Positions 14,651-20,641 of a stretch of 20,718 bases of DNA are shown here, piece by piece; position 1 is the stretch's first letter, and each line of letters starts with the position of its first letter. Position numbers and translations under genes: made by a program. The notes under the pieces were generated by a model. It was not told where the DNA came from, searched no databases, and worked only from the letters and a program-made list of their open reading frames with translations. The DNA comes from a virus, in IMG/VR virus record IMGVR_UViG_3300008111_000443, positions 1 to 20,718 of that record. One strand, written 5' to 3'.

Positions 14651-15167
14651 TGTATTTTTCTTTTATCTGGGTTTTGATTGCGTTTATAATTTGGCTTATC
14701 TCTCGGTAGTTTATTTTCGTGTCCCGGGCAATCATTGCCATGCTCTGTTTATCTTCCCACAGCTGCCAAAGTTTTACCACATACCACTCACTCCGGTTGA
14801 AATGGTTTGCCACCTCTTTGAAATTGACTGACTCCACCGCTTCCTGTTTGCGCCTGATGTGAGTTTCGTCATAGTCCTCTGCTTCCTCATCGTAATTTTC
14901 GGGTAGGGTTTCTGTGGTGCGTAGAAAGTCACGGTAAAACTTTGTATAACGGTTGCCGTTTACCGCATTGCATCCCACCCTTACTAAATAGTATACAAGT
15001 CCATTACTTTGGTGAAGTTGTATCAGGCGGTCAGCATCCATTTCACAGCAGATAAGAAGCAAGTGTTGTTGTAGGTCGGCAGCAACGTGAGACCCTATTT
15101 TGTTACAGAAGTCAGGAAGCCATTTGGAATTGGCTAACTCAATCAGTATCTCGGTGCGCTTGTTCAA
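14634..15167 (-). CDS. Sigma-70-like or HTH transcription regulator, 177 aa
   Basis: Residues about 25-85 (DLQQHLLLICCEMDADRLIQ, then LVYYLVRVGCNAV, KFYRDF) resemble the region 2 helices of small sigma factors. The acidic linker DEEAEDYDETHIRRKQEAVE is followed by a C-terminal part (EWYVVKLWQLWEDKQSMAMI then TKINYREISQIINAIKTQIK) with the spacing of a region 4 helix-turn-helix. Phages of this phylum often carry such weak sigma-like proteins. It is the second gene of the leftward block, so a late-gene activator is an attractive guess. Its target could be the motif shared before structural genes. A plain DNA-binding protein is the alternative. Confidence 0.5.
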   Translation of the reverse strand: MNKRTEILIELANSKWLPDFCNKIGSHVAADLQQHLLLICCEMDADRLIQLHQSNGLVYYLVRVGCNAVNGNRYTKFYRDFLRTTETLPENYDEEAEDYDETHIRRKQEAVESVNFKEVANHFNRSEWYVVKLWQLWEDKQSMAMIARDTKINYREISQIINAIKTQIKEKYNEYDD

Positions 15168-15408
15168 GTTTAAGTGCGTGAACTTTTTTCAGCCAATCTT
15201 TGAATGACTTGTTATCACCATACCGGGCATGATCTTTCCTGCATAACGCCATCAGGTTTTCAATTACATCAGCGTGTTTACTTCCACCCATCCCCCGTGC
15301 TTCTATGTGGTGAATGTCCACAGCTTGTGCGCCACACACCTCGCAAGGGATAAAATCACTTTTGTCATAGCCAAAATGGTCAAGGTATACCTTCGTATGC
15401 TTCTTCAC
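15139..15408 (-). CDS. HNH endonuclease, 89 aa
   Basis: The compact HNH fold is complete: zinc ligands Cys22 and Cys25 (CEVCG), the catalytic DIHHIEARGMGG with His33-His34, Asn51 (ENLMALC), Cys56 and His60 (RKDHARYGD). Small HNH proteins near terminase genes assist packaging or cut concatemers in many phages, although here terL is about 4.7 kb downstream. The start is GTG at 15408. It is the first gene of the leftward block, next to the divergent control region, and its end overlaps the sigma-like gene by 29 bases. Confidence 0.88.
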   Translation of the reverse strand: MKKHTKVYLDHFGYDKSDFIPCEVCGAQAVDIHHIEARGMGGSKHADVIENLMALCRKDHARYGDNKSFKDWLKKVHALKLEQAHRDTD

Positions 15409-15447
15409 GCCACAAAGTTTATTCGTAAATAGTCGATATTTTTATAT

Positions 15448-15456
15448 TGTGGATAA
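15448..15456 (-). promoter_or_regulatory. Perfect DnaA box in the divergent intergenic region
   Basis: The minus strand reads TTATCCACA, the bacterial DnaA box consensus, inside the 111-base AT-rich gap between the leftward and rightward blocks. This window also encodes a DnaA domain IV-like protein at 18619-19068 that could bind it. A second, imperfect copy (TTATCCACC) lies inside the tail gene near 6025 and is probably chance. I saw no convincing leftward promoter in this gap; an AAACTTTG before the HNH start is the nearest match. Confidence 0.5.
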
Positions 15457-15485
15457 CTTTGATACAAATAATTTAACAAAAACTA

Positions 15486-15515
15486 TTGCAAGTATAGAAA
15501 ATTATATTACATTTG
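15486..15515 (+). promoter_or_regulatory. Bacteroidota-type promoter for the rightward block
   Basis: TTG at 15486-15488 is followed after 19 bases by TACATTTG at 15508-15515, matching the TTG-N19-TAnnTTTG consensus. Transcription would start at or very near the ATG at 15520, giving an almost leaderless message. Confidence 0.7.
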
Positions 15516-15519
15516 CAGC

Positions 15520-15738
15520 ATGGAAAACACTAAAACACCTTTTGAAATGGGCTGGATAGCCAGTCAGCAGTTTAATTACTACGAAACCGAAGGCGAAAAT
15601 CCTTTTCAACTGAACTCCGATGAGTTCAAAGAATGGGAAAAGGGATGGGCTTGGTATATCACCCAGACGATCGAATGGGAACGTGACGAGCAGAGCGACA
15701 TTGATTATCACGAAAGACAGCAGTACTGCAACGAATAA
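15520..15738 (+). CDS. Small acidic phage protein, 72 aa
   Basis: The protein is acidic and aromatic-rich: MENTKTPFEMGWIASQQFNY, then ENPFQLNSDEFKEWEKGWAW and a Glu/Asp/Gln-rich end. The NPF...EWxxGW core is reminiscent of short phage proteins and of ribosome modulation factor-like proteins, but the resemblance is too weak to name it. As the first rightward gene, with its own strong promoter, it is likely made very early after infection. Small acidic early proteins often act on host factors. Confidence 0.7.
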   Translation: MENTKTPFEMGWIASQQFNYYETEGENPFQLNSDEFKEWEKGWAWYITQTIEWERDEQSDIDYHERQQYCNE

Positions 15739-15745
15739 AAATAAA

Positions 15746-15777
15746 TTTGGAAATCTAAAATCTTTGTTTTATAATTG
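15746..15777 (+). promoter_or_regulatory. Candidate promoter for the structured leader
   Basis: TTTG at 15746-15749 is followed after 20 bases by TATAATTG at 15770-15777, one mismatch from TAnnTTTG. It would start a transcript near 15784, at the head of the structured region. Confidence 0.5.
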
Positions 15778-15783
15778 CATATC

Positions 15784-15913
15784 GGAATAACAGGACTGAC
15801 TCCCCTGCCGAGAAACGGAACAAATGACAACGAAAATAATTAACACCCACGCAAGTAAAGAGACGGCATTGTTCCAGCCGGAGTCAACTCTTGAAAGTGT
15901 GGGTGTTTTTTTT
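15784..15913 (+). ncRNA. Structured RNA leader or small RNA ending in terminator-like hairpin
   Basis: Downstream of the candidate promoter several stems can be drawn: CAGG/CCTG, then CCG/CGG. After these comes a long hairpin with nine outer pairs (AACACCCAC at 15842-15850 with GTGGGTGTT at 15899-15907), an internal loop, AAGAG/CTCTT (15858-15862 with 15888-15892) and CGGC/GCCG (15864-15867 with 15877-15880). Eight T follow (15906-15913) and run straight into an ATG at 15914. This can be a small RNA, an attenuator or a leader that controls the downstream genes. I did not recognise a known riboswitch or ribozyme core. An ORF starting at 15824 also spans it (see next gene). Confidence 0.5.
15842..15913 (+). 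terminator. Long hairpin with T8 tract
   Basis: Nine perfect outer pairs followed by eight T match an intrinsic terminator, but the loop is unusually long (48 bases) and structured. If it terminates, the replication genes would depend on read-through from upstream. Confidence 0.5.
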
Positions 15914-16126
15914 ATGAATATTTACAAACCCACACCATTACCAGTCGCATATTGTGACGAACAAATCGCAGAACTTGAACTGCGCAAAGAGTATGAAAAT
16001 TACAGGAGAGAAAACAAGGTGCTTACGTTATTACAATGTGAGTACTTATGGATGAAACTTGACCTGCAAATTATCTATTACAACCAGTGTAAAAAATTAA
16101 CCCTTAAACAAAATGGCAAAGGATAA
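15914..16126 (+). CDS. Small protein ahead of the replication genes, 70 aa
   Basis: The ATG at 15914 (MNIYKPTPLPVAYCDEQIAE) directly follows the T8 tract. The body is helical and charged (ELELRKEYENYRRENKVL) with an aromatic C-terminal part (LWMKLDLQIIYYNQCKKL). An in-frame ATG at 15824 would add 30 residues, but those residues are encoded by the hairpin and look unlike protein. I therefore prefer 15914, with moderate certainty. No family is recognised. It overlaps the next gene by 14 bases. Confidence 0.5.
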   Translation: MNIYKPTPLPVAYCDEQIAELELRKEYENYRRENKVLTLLQCEYLWMKLDLQIIYYNQCKKLTLKQNGKG

Positions 16127-16721
16127 AAAGTCATTCGTAATGTACTGCGACCAGCAGTCAATTTTCAAAATGCTTCCTGATGAAATTGCAGGTAGATTGA
16201 TAAAACACATTCTCGCATACGTTAACGATGAAAATCCGGTAACTGATGACCTTGTATTGCAACTTGCATTTGAACCTATTAAGATGCAGTTAAAAAGGGA
16301 TTTACGTCATTGGGATGAAGTCAGGGGGAAACGTAGTGAAAGTGGAAAATTAGGCGGTAGACCTAAAAAGCAAACAGAAGCAAAAAAAGCAAATGGTTTT
16401 TTGGAAAAGCAAACGAAAGCAAAAAAAGCTGTTAATGTTAATGTTAATGTTACTGATAATGTAAATGTAAATGATAATGACAATAAAGATATATATCGTA
16501 AAATTTTGCATTTGGAAATCACAAGGGCAGAAGTTGACAAGCTAATTGCTGATGGCTATACCATTGACCAAATTGATGACATTCTGGACAGGGCAGAAAA
16601 CTGGAAAGGCATTGCAAACAAAAGGTCACTATACCTTACCGCAAAAAATTGGCTATCTGCTGACATAAAGAAAATCACAGCAGAAGTTTACCGTACACCC
16701 AAAGAAAACTTTTTAACATGA
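16113..16721 (+). CDS. Replication initiator/helicase-loader-like protein (DUF6291-like), 202 aa
   Basis: The N-terminal 75 residues (KSFVMYCDQQSIFKMLPDEI, then AGRLIKHILAYVNDENPVTDD, LAFEPIKMQLKRDL) match the domain of small phage proteins encoded just before DnaB. A Lys-rich, repeated linker follows (KQTEAKKA and KQTKAKKA), then a VN/DN low-complexity run at about residues 107-124. The C-terminal domain (TRAEVDKLIADGYTIDQIDD; LYLTAKNWLSADI) resembles the helicase-interaction or DNA-binding end of such proteins. It probably marks the origin and recruits DnaB; this is inferred from the family and neighbour. Its stop overlaps the dnaB start as ATGA. Confidence 0.7.
   Translation: MAKDKKSFVMYCDQQSIFKMLPDEIAGRLIKHILAYVNDENPVTDDLVLQLAFEPIKMQLKRDLRHWDEVRGKRSESGKLGGRPKKQTEAKKANGFLEKQTKAKKAVNVNVNVTDNVNVNDNDNKDIYRKILHLEITRAEVDKLIADGYTIDQIDDILDRAENWKGIANKRSLYLTAKNWLSADIKKITAEVYRTPKENFLT
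16366..16429 (+). repeat. Two 25-base direct repeats inside the initiator gene
   Basis: Copies at 16366-16390 and 16405-16429 differ at two positions and are spaced 39 bases apart. They encode the repeated KQT-AKKA linker and are A-rich with seven-A runs. Confidence 0.7.
16431..16484 (+). repeat. Nine tandem hexamers (GTTAAT type) inside the initiator gene
   Basis: The units are GTTAAT three times, GTTACT, GATAAT, GTAAAT twice, GATAAT and GACAAT, encoding alternating Val/Asp and Asn/Thr. They are very AT-rich and keep the frame if the unit number changes. They may be iterons or an easily melted region. Confidence 0.75.
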
Positions 16722-17953
16722 TTGAACAACAAATACTCGGAACGTGGCTGCAAGGTAAGCAGCTGGATTTAACCGCAACCGTACGCAGCGAATGGTTCAC
16801 CGTGCCAAAATACCGCACCCTATGTTTAACCATTCAGGCAATGTACCTCAACAACGAACATATTGACAACGTGGCGGTGGTAATGAAGCACCGTGACATG
16901 GCAATGGACATCGCAGGGTTAAACAACTACTACACAGGCGAAAGCATTACCCGATTGGTTGCAATGCTGCATCAGGAATTTATCCGTAAAACCCTGACTA
17001 TTGACTTGACAAAAATTGTCAATGACCTGACAAACGGAAGTGAAATAATGCAGTCCATGTCGGAAGTTCAAAAAACTATTGATGAAATACAACTGAACGA
17101 AAACGGACAAGCTGTTGACCTGATCACTCTACTTGGTGACCGCTTTGACAACTTGGAGAAACGAAGCAAGTCCGAAATCAAAACCATTGGACTACCAACC
17201 GGGTTCACCAGATTGGATAAGTACATTGGTGGTTTTGTTCCCGGTGAAAATGTGGTGGTTGCAGGTCGGCCGGGCATGGGTAAGACAGCATTCGCAGTTA
17301 GCATCGGGATTGCTCATGCAAAGCTGGGTGGCAGGGTGATAATGTTCAGCATGGAGATGAGTAAAGAACAACTCGCAGACCGCATACTTTCATCGCTGGG
17401 CCGGGTGGACAACCTGAAAGTTCGCAACGCTGATGTGAATGAATTTGAGTTGGAAAACATCGCCCGTGAATTACTGCTTATTGATTACAAATTTCAAATC
17501 GAAGATAGCACAATGCTGGACATAGCACAAATCAAAACCCGAATTAAAACCATGAAAGTAAAACCCACTTTGGTAATCATTGACTACATGCAGTTGGTTA
17601 AAAGTACAGGCGGTAAAAATCGGGAGCAGGAAATAGCAAACATCAGTAGGCAATGCAAACTGATTGCCAAAGAATGCGGATGCACCGTGATGCCATTGTC
17701 GCAACTCAACAGGGGAACAGAAGAAGGAAACAGCCGCCCAAAATTGGCAAACCTTCGGGAGTCTGGTGCAATAGAACAGGATGCAGACACGGTTTTATTC
17801 CCTTACCGCCCTGATTACTACGAAGCCCAAAAGAATGGCGGCAATCCACCCGAACTCGAAGATGCTGAATTGATTATCAGCAAGTGCCGTAACGGGATGA
17901 CAGGAACGCTGCAATGCAATTTTATGGGTAAAACAGTTGAATACATTTTTTAA
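16718..17953 (+). CDS. dnaB: Replicative DNA helicase, DnaB type, 411 aa
   Basis: This is the ring helicase that unwinds DNA at the phage fork. The N-terminal domain (EQQILGTWLQGKQLDLTATV) is recognisable though short. The RecA-like core has LPTGFTRLDKYIGGFVPGE, Walker A GRPGMGKT at residues 183-190, and MFSMEMSKEQLADRIL. The Walker B is LVIIDYMQL with Asp289, followed by LSQLNRGTE and LANLRESGAIEQDADTVLF, then KCRNGMTGT. All core motifs are intact. At 411 residues it is slightly shorter than bacterial DnaB (about 450-470). It is coupled to the initiator-like gene by an ATGA overlap. Confidence 0.95.
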   Translation: MIEQQILGTWLQGKQLDLTATVRSEWFTVPKYRTLCLTIQAMYLNNEHIDNVAVVMKHRDMAMDIAGLNNYYTGESITRLVAMLHQEFIRKTLTIDLTKIVNDLTNGSEIMQSMSEVQKTIDEIQLNENGQAVDLITLLGDRFDNLEKRSKSEIKTIGLPTGFTRLDKYIGGFVPGENVVVAGRPGMGKTAFAVSIGIAHAKLGGRVIMFSMEMSKEQLADRILSSLGRVDNLKVRNADVNEFELENIARELLLIDYKFQIEDSTMLDIAQIKTRIKTMKVKPTLVIIDYMQLVKSTGGKNREQEIANISRQCKLIAKECGCTVMPLSQLNRGTEEGNSRPKLANLRESGAIEQDADTVLFPYRPDYYEAQKNGGNPPELEDAELIISKCRNGMTGTLQCNFMGKTVEYIF

Positions 17954-17968
17954 TTAAATATAAATAAC

Positions 17969-17976
17969 TATATTTG
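17969..17976 (+). promoter_or_regulatory. Bacteroidota-type -7 element before the Mom-like gene
   Basis: TATATTTG matches TAnnTTTG exactly and lies five bases before the ATG at 17981. The -33 TTG is replaced by a T run near 17947, so this is a half-match. The transcript would be nearly leaderless. Confidence 0.55.
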
Positions 17977-17980
17977 CACT

Positions 17981-18622
17981 ATGAATTATCAAGTTAAACC
18001 AATAGATTATAACGACTGCAAAGAGTGGTTCTTAAAAAAGCATTATGCTAAACGAATTCCATCTGTTTCTTTTTGTTTTGGATTGTATTCCGATAAGTTA
18101 GAGGGTATTTGTTCATTTGGCTCTCCACCATCAAGGCCGTTGTGTATAGGTGTTTGTGGAGTTGAAAATGCACATAAAGTTTTTGAATTAAATCGTTTAG
18201 TAGTCAATGAAGGACTACCAAAAAACACTTTGAGTTATTTTGTAGGCAATTGCTTAAAATTATTGCCAAATGATTTGATAATAGTTTCATACGCAGATAC
18301 ATCTCAAAATCACCACGGATATATTTATCAAGCAACCAATTGGATTTATACTGGATTAAGTGCAAAAAGAACAGAAAGATTTGACATAGACAATCCAAAT
18401 AAACATTCTAAATCAGTAGTTGATAAAAAGGGTGTAGATTATCAAAGTTTAGCAGTTAGAGAAAGACCACAAAAGCACAGATACATTTATTTGATTGGCT
18501 CTAAAACACAAAAACAAAAGTTAAAAAAAGCATTAAAATACGAAATACAACCATATCCAAAAGGGGAAAATAAAAGATATGATGCATCTTACAAACCATT
18601 AACACAAATCAAATTATTATGA
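17981..18622 (+). CDS. Mom-like adenine modification protein, 213 aa
   Basis: The sequence follows the Mom family: KEWFLKKHYAKRIPSVSFCF, GICSFGSPPSRPL, then VFELNRLVVNEGLPKNTLSY, LKLLPNDLIIVSYADTSQNH and GYIYQATNWIYTGLSAKR. Mom of phage Mu is a GNAT-fold enzyme that converts adenine in DNA to N6-methylcarbamoyl-adenine and protects against restriction. The C-terminal part is strongly basic (KTQKQKLKKALKYE). The gene is visibly richer in A+T than dnaB before it and has its own -7 element, suggesting a separately acquired unit. The exact product of this homologue is not provable from sequence. It is coupled downstream by ATGA. Confidence 0.82.
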   Translation: MNYQVKPIDYNDCKEWFLKKHYAKRIPSVSFCFGLYSDKLEGICSFGSPPSRPLCIGVCGVENAHKVFELNRLVVNEGLPKNTLSYFVGNCLKLLPNDLIIVSYADTSQNHHGYIYQATNWIYTGLSAKRTERFDIDNPNKHSKSVVDKKGVDYQSLAVRERPQKHRYIYLIGSKTQKQKLKKALKYEIQPYPKGENKRYDASYKPLTQIKLL

Positions 18623-19068
18623 GAATAAAAATCAAAGCACCACAGCGCAACAGCAGGACAACATTTCGTCAAAGTGAAATTGACCGCATGAAAGAAGTAA
18701 TCAGGCACCAGCAAATCCGCATCAGGGAATTGGAAACCGTGCTGAAAGTACAGGACATTGACAAGGATGATGAGCATATCAAGGCCACACACCTTGCAAT
18801 CAGGTCGGTATTTCCGTACTATCAGCCCGAATTTATCAAGGTGAAAGCCCGTAAACGTGAGGTGTTGGAATTGCGGCAAATATTCATTTGGATTTTGCGG
18901 CATAAAACCTCGTTATCGTTGAAGAAAATCGGTCAATTATGCGGTGGCCGTGACCACTCCACAATGATACACAGCGTTGAAACGGTGGACAACCTGATGA
19001 CTTTTGACAAATCATTTGCCCGGAAGGTGGAAGCGGTTAAAAATGCTTATCAAAACTTTGTAGCATGA
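18619..19068 (+). CDS. DnaA domain IV-like DNA-binding protein, 149 aa
   Basis: The C-terminal half (ELRQIFIWILRHKTSLSLKK, then IGQLCGGRDHSTMIHSVETV) matches domain IV of DnaA, where the GGRDHSTVxH helix binds DnaA boxes. No AAA+ ATPase domain is present. The N-terminal half is basic with a helix (QSEIDRMKEVIRHQQIRIRE). A domain IV-only protein could occupy host or phage DnaA boxes, either to recruit or to block initiation. The perfect box at 15448 is a ready target. Start and stop are both ATGA overlaps. Confidence 0.8.
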   Translation: MRIKIKAPQRNSRTTFRQSEIDRMKEVIRHQQIRIRELETVLKVQDIDKDDEHIKATHLAIRSVFPYYQPEFIKVKARKREVLELRQIFIWILRHKTSLSLKKIGQLCGGRDHSTMIHSVETVDNLMTFDKSFARKVEAVKNAYQNFVA

Positions 19069-19808
19069 TAAATATCATAAACTTTTCAGGTGGTCGCACT
19101 TCTGCATACATGGCAAAGCGGTTGATTGATGAAGGTTTGCAGGATTACATCGTCACGTTTCAAAACACAGGAAAAGAAATGCCACAGACACTTGACTTCA
19201 TAAATGAATGTGATGTCCGATGGGGGTTAAATTTGGTATGGCTTGAATATCGTAAACCTGCAACATTTGTGGTTGTGGATTATGCAACTGCATCTCGCAA
19301 TGGACAGCCATTCCAAGAACTTTTAGAACAAAGACCAAGTGGCATTCCAAATATGCAGTTTAGGTTTTGCACAACTGAACTAAAAATAAACACACTCAAA
19401 CGCTATCTGCAAAGTATTGGCATAACTGATTACACATCATTTAACGGCATTCGATACGATGAGCCACGCAGATGGTCAAAGGTTCAAGACGATGTTGAAT
19501 TGCCGTTGGTTAAATGGAAAACTACAAAGCAAGATGTTTTGGATTGGTGGAAAAAACAAGATTTTGATTTGCAAGTCAATGAACCATACGGGAATTGTGA
19601 TTGCTGCTTTTTGAAAGGCAAAGGAAAACTCTCAATAATAGCCAAAGAAAAACCCGAATTATTTGATTGGTGGATTAGCAATGAAATGCAAAGCGGACAC
19701 CAATGGAAAAAAGAAATTAGCTATGAAGCATTGCGGTCACGTTCTCAAAATCAAATCGGCCTTTGGGATGGTGACAAAAGTTTTGAATGTTTTTGCAACA
19801 TTGATTGA
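19065..19808 (+). CDS. PAPS-reductase-like PP-loop protein, 247 aa
   Basis: The N-terminus INFSGGRTSAYMAKRLI carries the PP-loop SGGxxS that activates substrates with ATP. Further motifs are QNTGKEMPQTLDFINE, MQFRFCTTELKINTLKRYL, GIRYDEPRRW and NCDCCFLKGKGK, with cysteines placed as in iron-sulfur-binding members. Phage genomes often carry this family, usually annotated as phosphoadenosine phosphosulfate reductase, though the true reaction is mostly unknown. A role in sulfur or nucleotide modification is possible. DndC-type phosphorothioation is not supported because no other Dnd genes are here. The start is coupled to the DnaA-IV gene by ATGA. Confidence 0.8.
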   Translation: MINIINFSGGRTSAYMAKRLIDEGLQDYIVTFQNTGKEMPQTLDFINECDVRWGLNLVWLEYRKPATFVVVDYATASRNGQPFQELLEQRPSGIPNMQFRFCTTELKINTLKRYLQSIGITDYTSFNGIRYDEPRRWSKVQDDVELPLVKWKTTKQDVLDWWKKQDFDLQVNEPYGNCDCCFLKGKGKLSIIAKEKPELFDWWISNEMQSGHQWKKEISYEALRSRSQNQIGLWDGDKSFECFCNID

Positions 19809-19834
19809 AATTAAAGTTTAATTTACTATATTTG
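19805..19834 (+). promoter_or_regulatory. Bacteroidota-type promoter for the SSB-like gene
   Basis: TTG at 19805-19807, 19 bases, then TATATTTG at 19827-19834 is a full match to TTG-N19-TAnnTTTG. It lies five bases before the ATG at 19840; the -33 part overlaps the end of the previous gene. Confidence 0.75.
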
Positions 19835-19839
19835 CACCT

Positions 19840-20175
19840 ATGTTAATACTCGATATATGTTTAAGTGACCTGCCCAGTGAGGCAATCACTACCGCCAAGA
19901 ACGGAAAGAAGTACATCAAGCTCGTATGTGCTGAACGCAAAGCCGAAGGAAAATTCGGTGAGACTCACTACATTGCCCTGTCGCAAACCAAAGAAGAACG
20001 GGAAGCGAAGAAACCTGCAACCTATGTTGGGGGTGCGAAAAGTTACAATAATGTAACTAACAAAAATGTAAGCAAAGAAAATCTTTTCAAAGCTGACAAG
20101 GGGGGCATCATGGAAAACTTCAAAAATGACTATGCTGCCCAAATGGAAAATGAACAAAATGACCTACCATTTTGA
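19840..20175 (+). CDS. Putative single-stranded DNA-binding protein, 111 aa
   Basis: The N-terminal 60 residues (LDICLSDLPSEAITTAKNGK, KYIKLVCAERKAEGKF, THYIALSQTKEERE) look like one small beta-barrel of the OB type. A flexible Asn/Lys-rich linker follows, and the protein ends ENEQNDLPF. That acidic end with a final Pro-Phe is the interaction tip of bacterial SSB proteins (usually DDIPF). Such a protein would coat ssDNA at the fork and recruit partners. The barrel itself is too divergent to prove by eye. It has its own strong promoter, which suits a protein needed in quantity. Confidence 0.65.
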   Translation: MLILDICLSDLPSEAITTAKNGKKYIKLVCAERKAEGKFGETHYIALSQTKEEREAKKPATYVGGAKSYNNVTNKNVSKENLFKADKGGIMENFKNDYAAQMENEQNDLPF

Positions 20176-20459
20176 TGCAGAACAAAATCATTGAAACCTG
20201 CGACCAAATCTGCTCAATGCTGCTTGAAAAAAATGCCAAGTATGGAAACTCCGCACTGGATCCGGTGCGAGTTTTCAGCAAGGCATCCACCACAGAGCAG
20301 TTACTTGTCCGCATTGATGACAAGTTGAGCCGCATCAAAACAACCGGGATGGAAGCACCTGATGAAGACACTTTGAATGACCTTATCGGCTACCTTATCC
20401 TGCTGAAAATCGCAAATAAAAAAGAAACGACCAACCCTGAATATAAACACAAGATATGA
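20175..20459 (+). CDS. DUF1599/Nmad1-like small protein, 94 aa
   Basis: The start is the ATG at 20175, overlapping the SSB-like stop by one base (TGATG). The protein has CDQICSMLLEKNAKYGNSAL, DPVRVFSK, then EQLLVRIDDKLSRIKTTGME and DEDTLNDLIGYLILLKIA. This layout resembles DUF1599, named nucleotide modification associated domain 1, and more distantly the all-alpha NTP pyrophosphohydrolases. The metal-binding acidic pattern is only partly recognisable (DEDTLNDL). A link with the Mom-like gene is tempting, but the family call is from memory. Confidence 0.5.
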   Translation: MQNKIIETCDQICSMLLEKNAKYGNSALDPVRVFSKASTTEQLLVRIDDKLSRIKTTGMEAPDEDTLNDLIGYLILLKIANKKETTNPEYKHKI

Positions 20460-20641
20460 CACACGAAGATAAACGCAAACACTTTATTGCACACGCCCGT
20501 AAAGGCATGAAGATGCAGGTTGTTGATGCCTGTAAAGGTCTGGCAAGTTATGCCACCGTGATAAAGGCCCTGAACAATCCAAGCAAGTATAAAAGCAAAA
20601 AGGAACAGCAAGTAATTGACACGGCTTTTGCGTTGCTATGA
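20456..20641 (+). CDS. Small basic early protein, 61 aa
   Basis: The start overlaps the previous stop as ATGA. The protein is basic and helical (MTHEDKRKHFIAHARKGMKM; VDACKGLASYATVIKALNNP; KEQQVIDTAFALL). The GLASYATVIKALNNPSKYKS stretch has the look of the middle of a small helix-turn-helix, so a DNA-binding role is possible. It is not assigned to a family. Confidence 0.6.
   Translation: MTHEDKRKHFIAHARKGMKMQVVDACKGLASYATVIKALNNPSKYKSKKEQQVIDTAFALL

Noticed and set aside
15824-15913. Coding extension of the 15914 gene from the ATG at 15824
   Set aside because: The 30 extra residues coincide with the long hairpin and T8 tract and look non-coding, although translation cannot be excluded.
16381-16427. 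Seven-A runs as frameshift sites in the initiator gene
   Set aside because: No protein-like alternative frame continues from them, and the main frame reads through to a sensible C-terminus.
16431-16484. Tandem hexamers as a CRISPR array
   Set aside because: Units are six bases with no spacers and lie inside a coding frame.
19065-19808. DndC-type phosphorothioation gene
   Set aside because: Only a PP-loop protein is present; no DndB, DndD or DndE-like genes are in the window.
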